Assembly (NCBI RefSeq): GCF_002763455.1 | Contig: NZ_NIXK01000016.1 | Coordinates: forward strand, 1-36,369 | From: Lentibacillus sediminis | GTDB lineage: Bacteria > Bacillota > Bacilli > Bacillales > Amphibacillaceae | Length of the DNA: 36,369 nucleotides | Direction: 5' to 3' | In this document: one piece after another, positions 36,251 to 36,369 of the stretch | Layout of the letters: every line of letters begins with the position of its first letter | Position numbering within the stretch: position 1 is the first letter of the stretch | The notes under the pieces: model-generated | The model's database searches: none | What the model was told of the DNA's origin: nothing | Seen by the model: the letters and a program-made list of their open reading frames with translations, nothing else | Made by a program: the position numbers and the translations under genes

Positions 36251-36369
36251 TTAACTGATCCTGTGAAAGCTTACAAAGAAGCTGGGCATACGGTAGATAT
36301 TATCAGTAATGAAGCAAAAAAAACCATCAATGGCAAAAATGGGGACGAAATACAAGCAGATAGAGGCAT
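36251..36369 (+). pseudogene. DJ-1/PfpI family protein, 5'-truncated and running off the window
   Basis: From about 36251 the plus strand reads LTDPVKAYKEAGHTVDIISN and then EAKKTINGKNGDEIQADRGI in one open frame to the window edge. This matches the start region of YfkM/PfpI-type class I glutamine amidotransferase-like stress proteins. The first 15 or so residues of the family (metal-free flavodoxin-like strand and EDxE) are missing and replaced by sequence of the resolvase remnant. In-frame ATG 36227 precedes it without a proper RBS. The nucleophile Cys would be further downstream, outside the window. Confidence 0.7.

Overview
The window reads as a chromosome segment of a low-to-moderate-GC Bacillaceae bacterium, most like the halotolerant Virgibacillus/Oceanobacillus/Lentibacillus group. 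This placement is inferred from gene order, Shine-Dalgarno strength, family resemblance and the tmRNA tag, not from a database search. Positions 1 to about 22,300 are conserved core genome. From ssrA to the right end the sequence becomes visibly more AT-rich and holds accessory, decayed and mobile DNA.

Core part. A small membrane protein gene (minus strand) and a diacetyl/acetoin reductase-like SDR precede the hexacistronic lower-glycolysis operon cggR-gapA-pgk-tpiA-gpmI-eno (2059-9078). It has a candidate CggR operator in front, a strong hairpin between gapA and pgk, and a terminator after eno. A 52-bp tandem repeat block follows, then an M23 peptidase lipoprotein, a nucleoside hydrolase, a nitroreductase and two small genes. 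On the minus strand lie ptsI (without ptsH) and an alpha/beta hydrolase. A frameshifted small gene and a second SDR come next. The block secG-est-rnr-(ZIP transporter)-smpB-ssrA (16944-22951) keeps the Bacillus protein-export/RNase R/trans-translation order, with a ZIP metal transporter inserted and a 20-bp tandem repeat array behind secG.

Most notable feature. The tmRNA gene ssrA is split in its T-loop by a 282-nt group I intron (22653-22934). It has a canonical S element, matching P/Q/R segments, a U.G pair at the 5' splice site and a terminal G. Joining the exons restores a perfect T-arm and the CCA end, so ssrA is probably functional after self-splicing.

Accessory part. To the right of ssrA lie: a perfect 20-bp palindrome with a 3-nt centre plus a third half-site, resembling abutted IS ends; relics of a second eamA/mocR locus; an AraC regulator; an orphan MetS-like peptide; an EamA transporter; a MocR regulator inactivated by a stop and a frameshift; a LysE exporter; and a GNAT acetyltransferase. 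Further right are a group II intron RNA without its reverse transcriptase, an unknown membrane protein, an XRE regulator with a nonsense-mutated membrane partner, and a divergent HxlR/NmrA-type quinone reductase pair with four evenly spaced half-sites between the genes. Next comes a 248-bp miniature element with Tn3-like ends and res-like repeats. The window closes with a DUF3231 operon whose last gene is broken by a related terminal repeat, a resolvase lacking its catalytic N-terminus, and the 5'-truncated start of a DJ-1/PfpI family gene.

Overall, a conserved housekeeping segment ends at ssrA, a well-known integration target, and is followed by DNA with at least six independent signs of insertion or decay.
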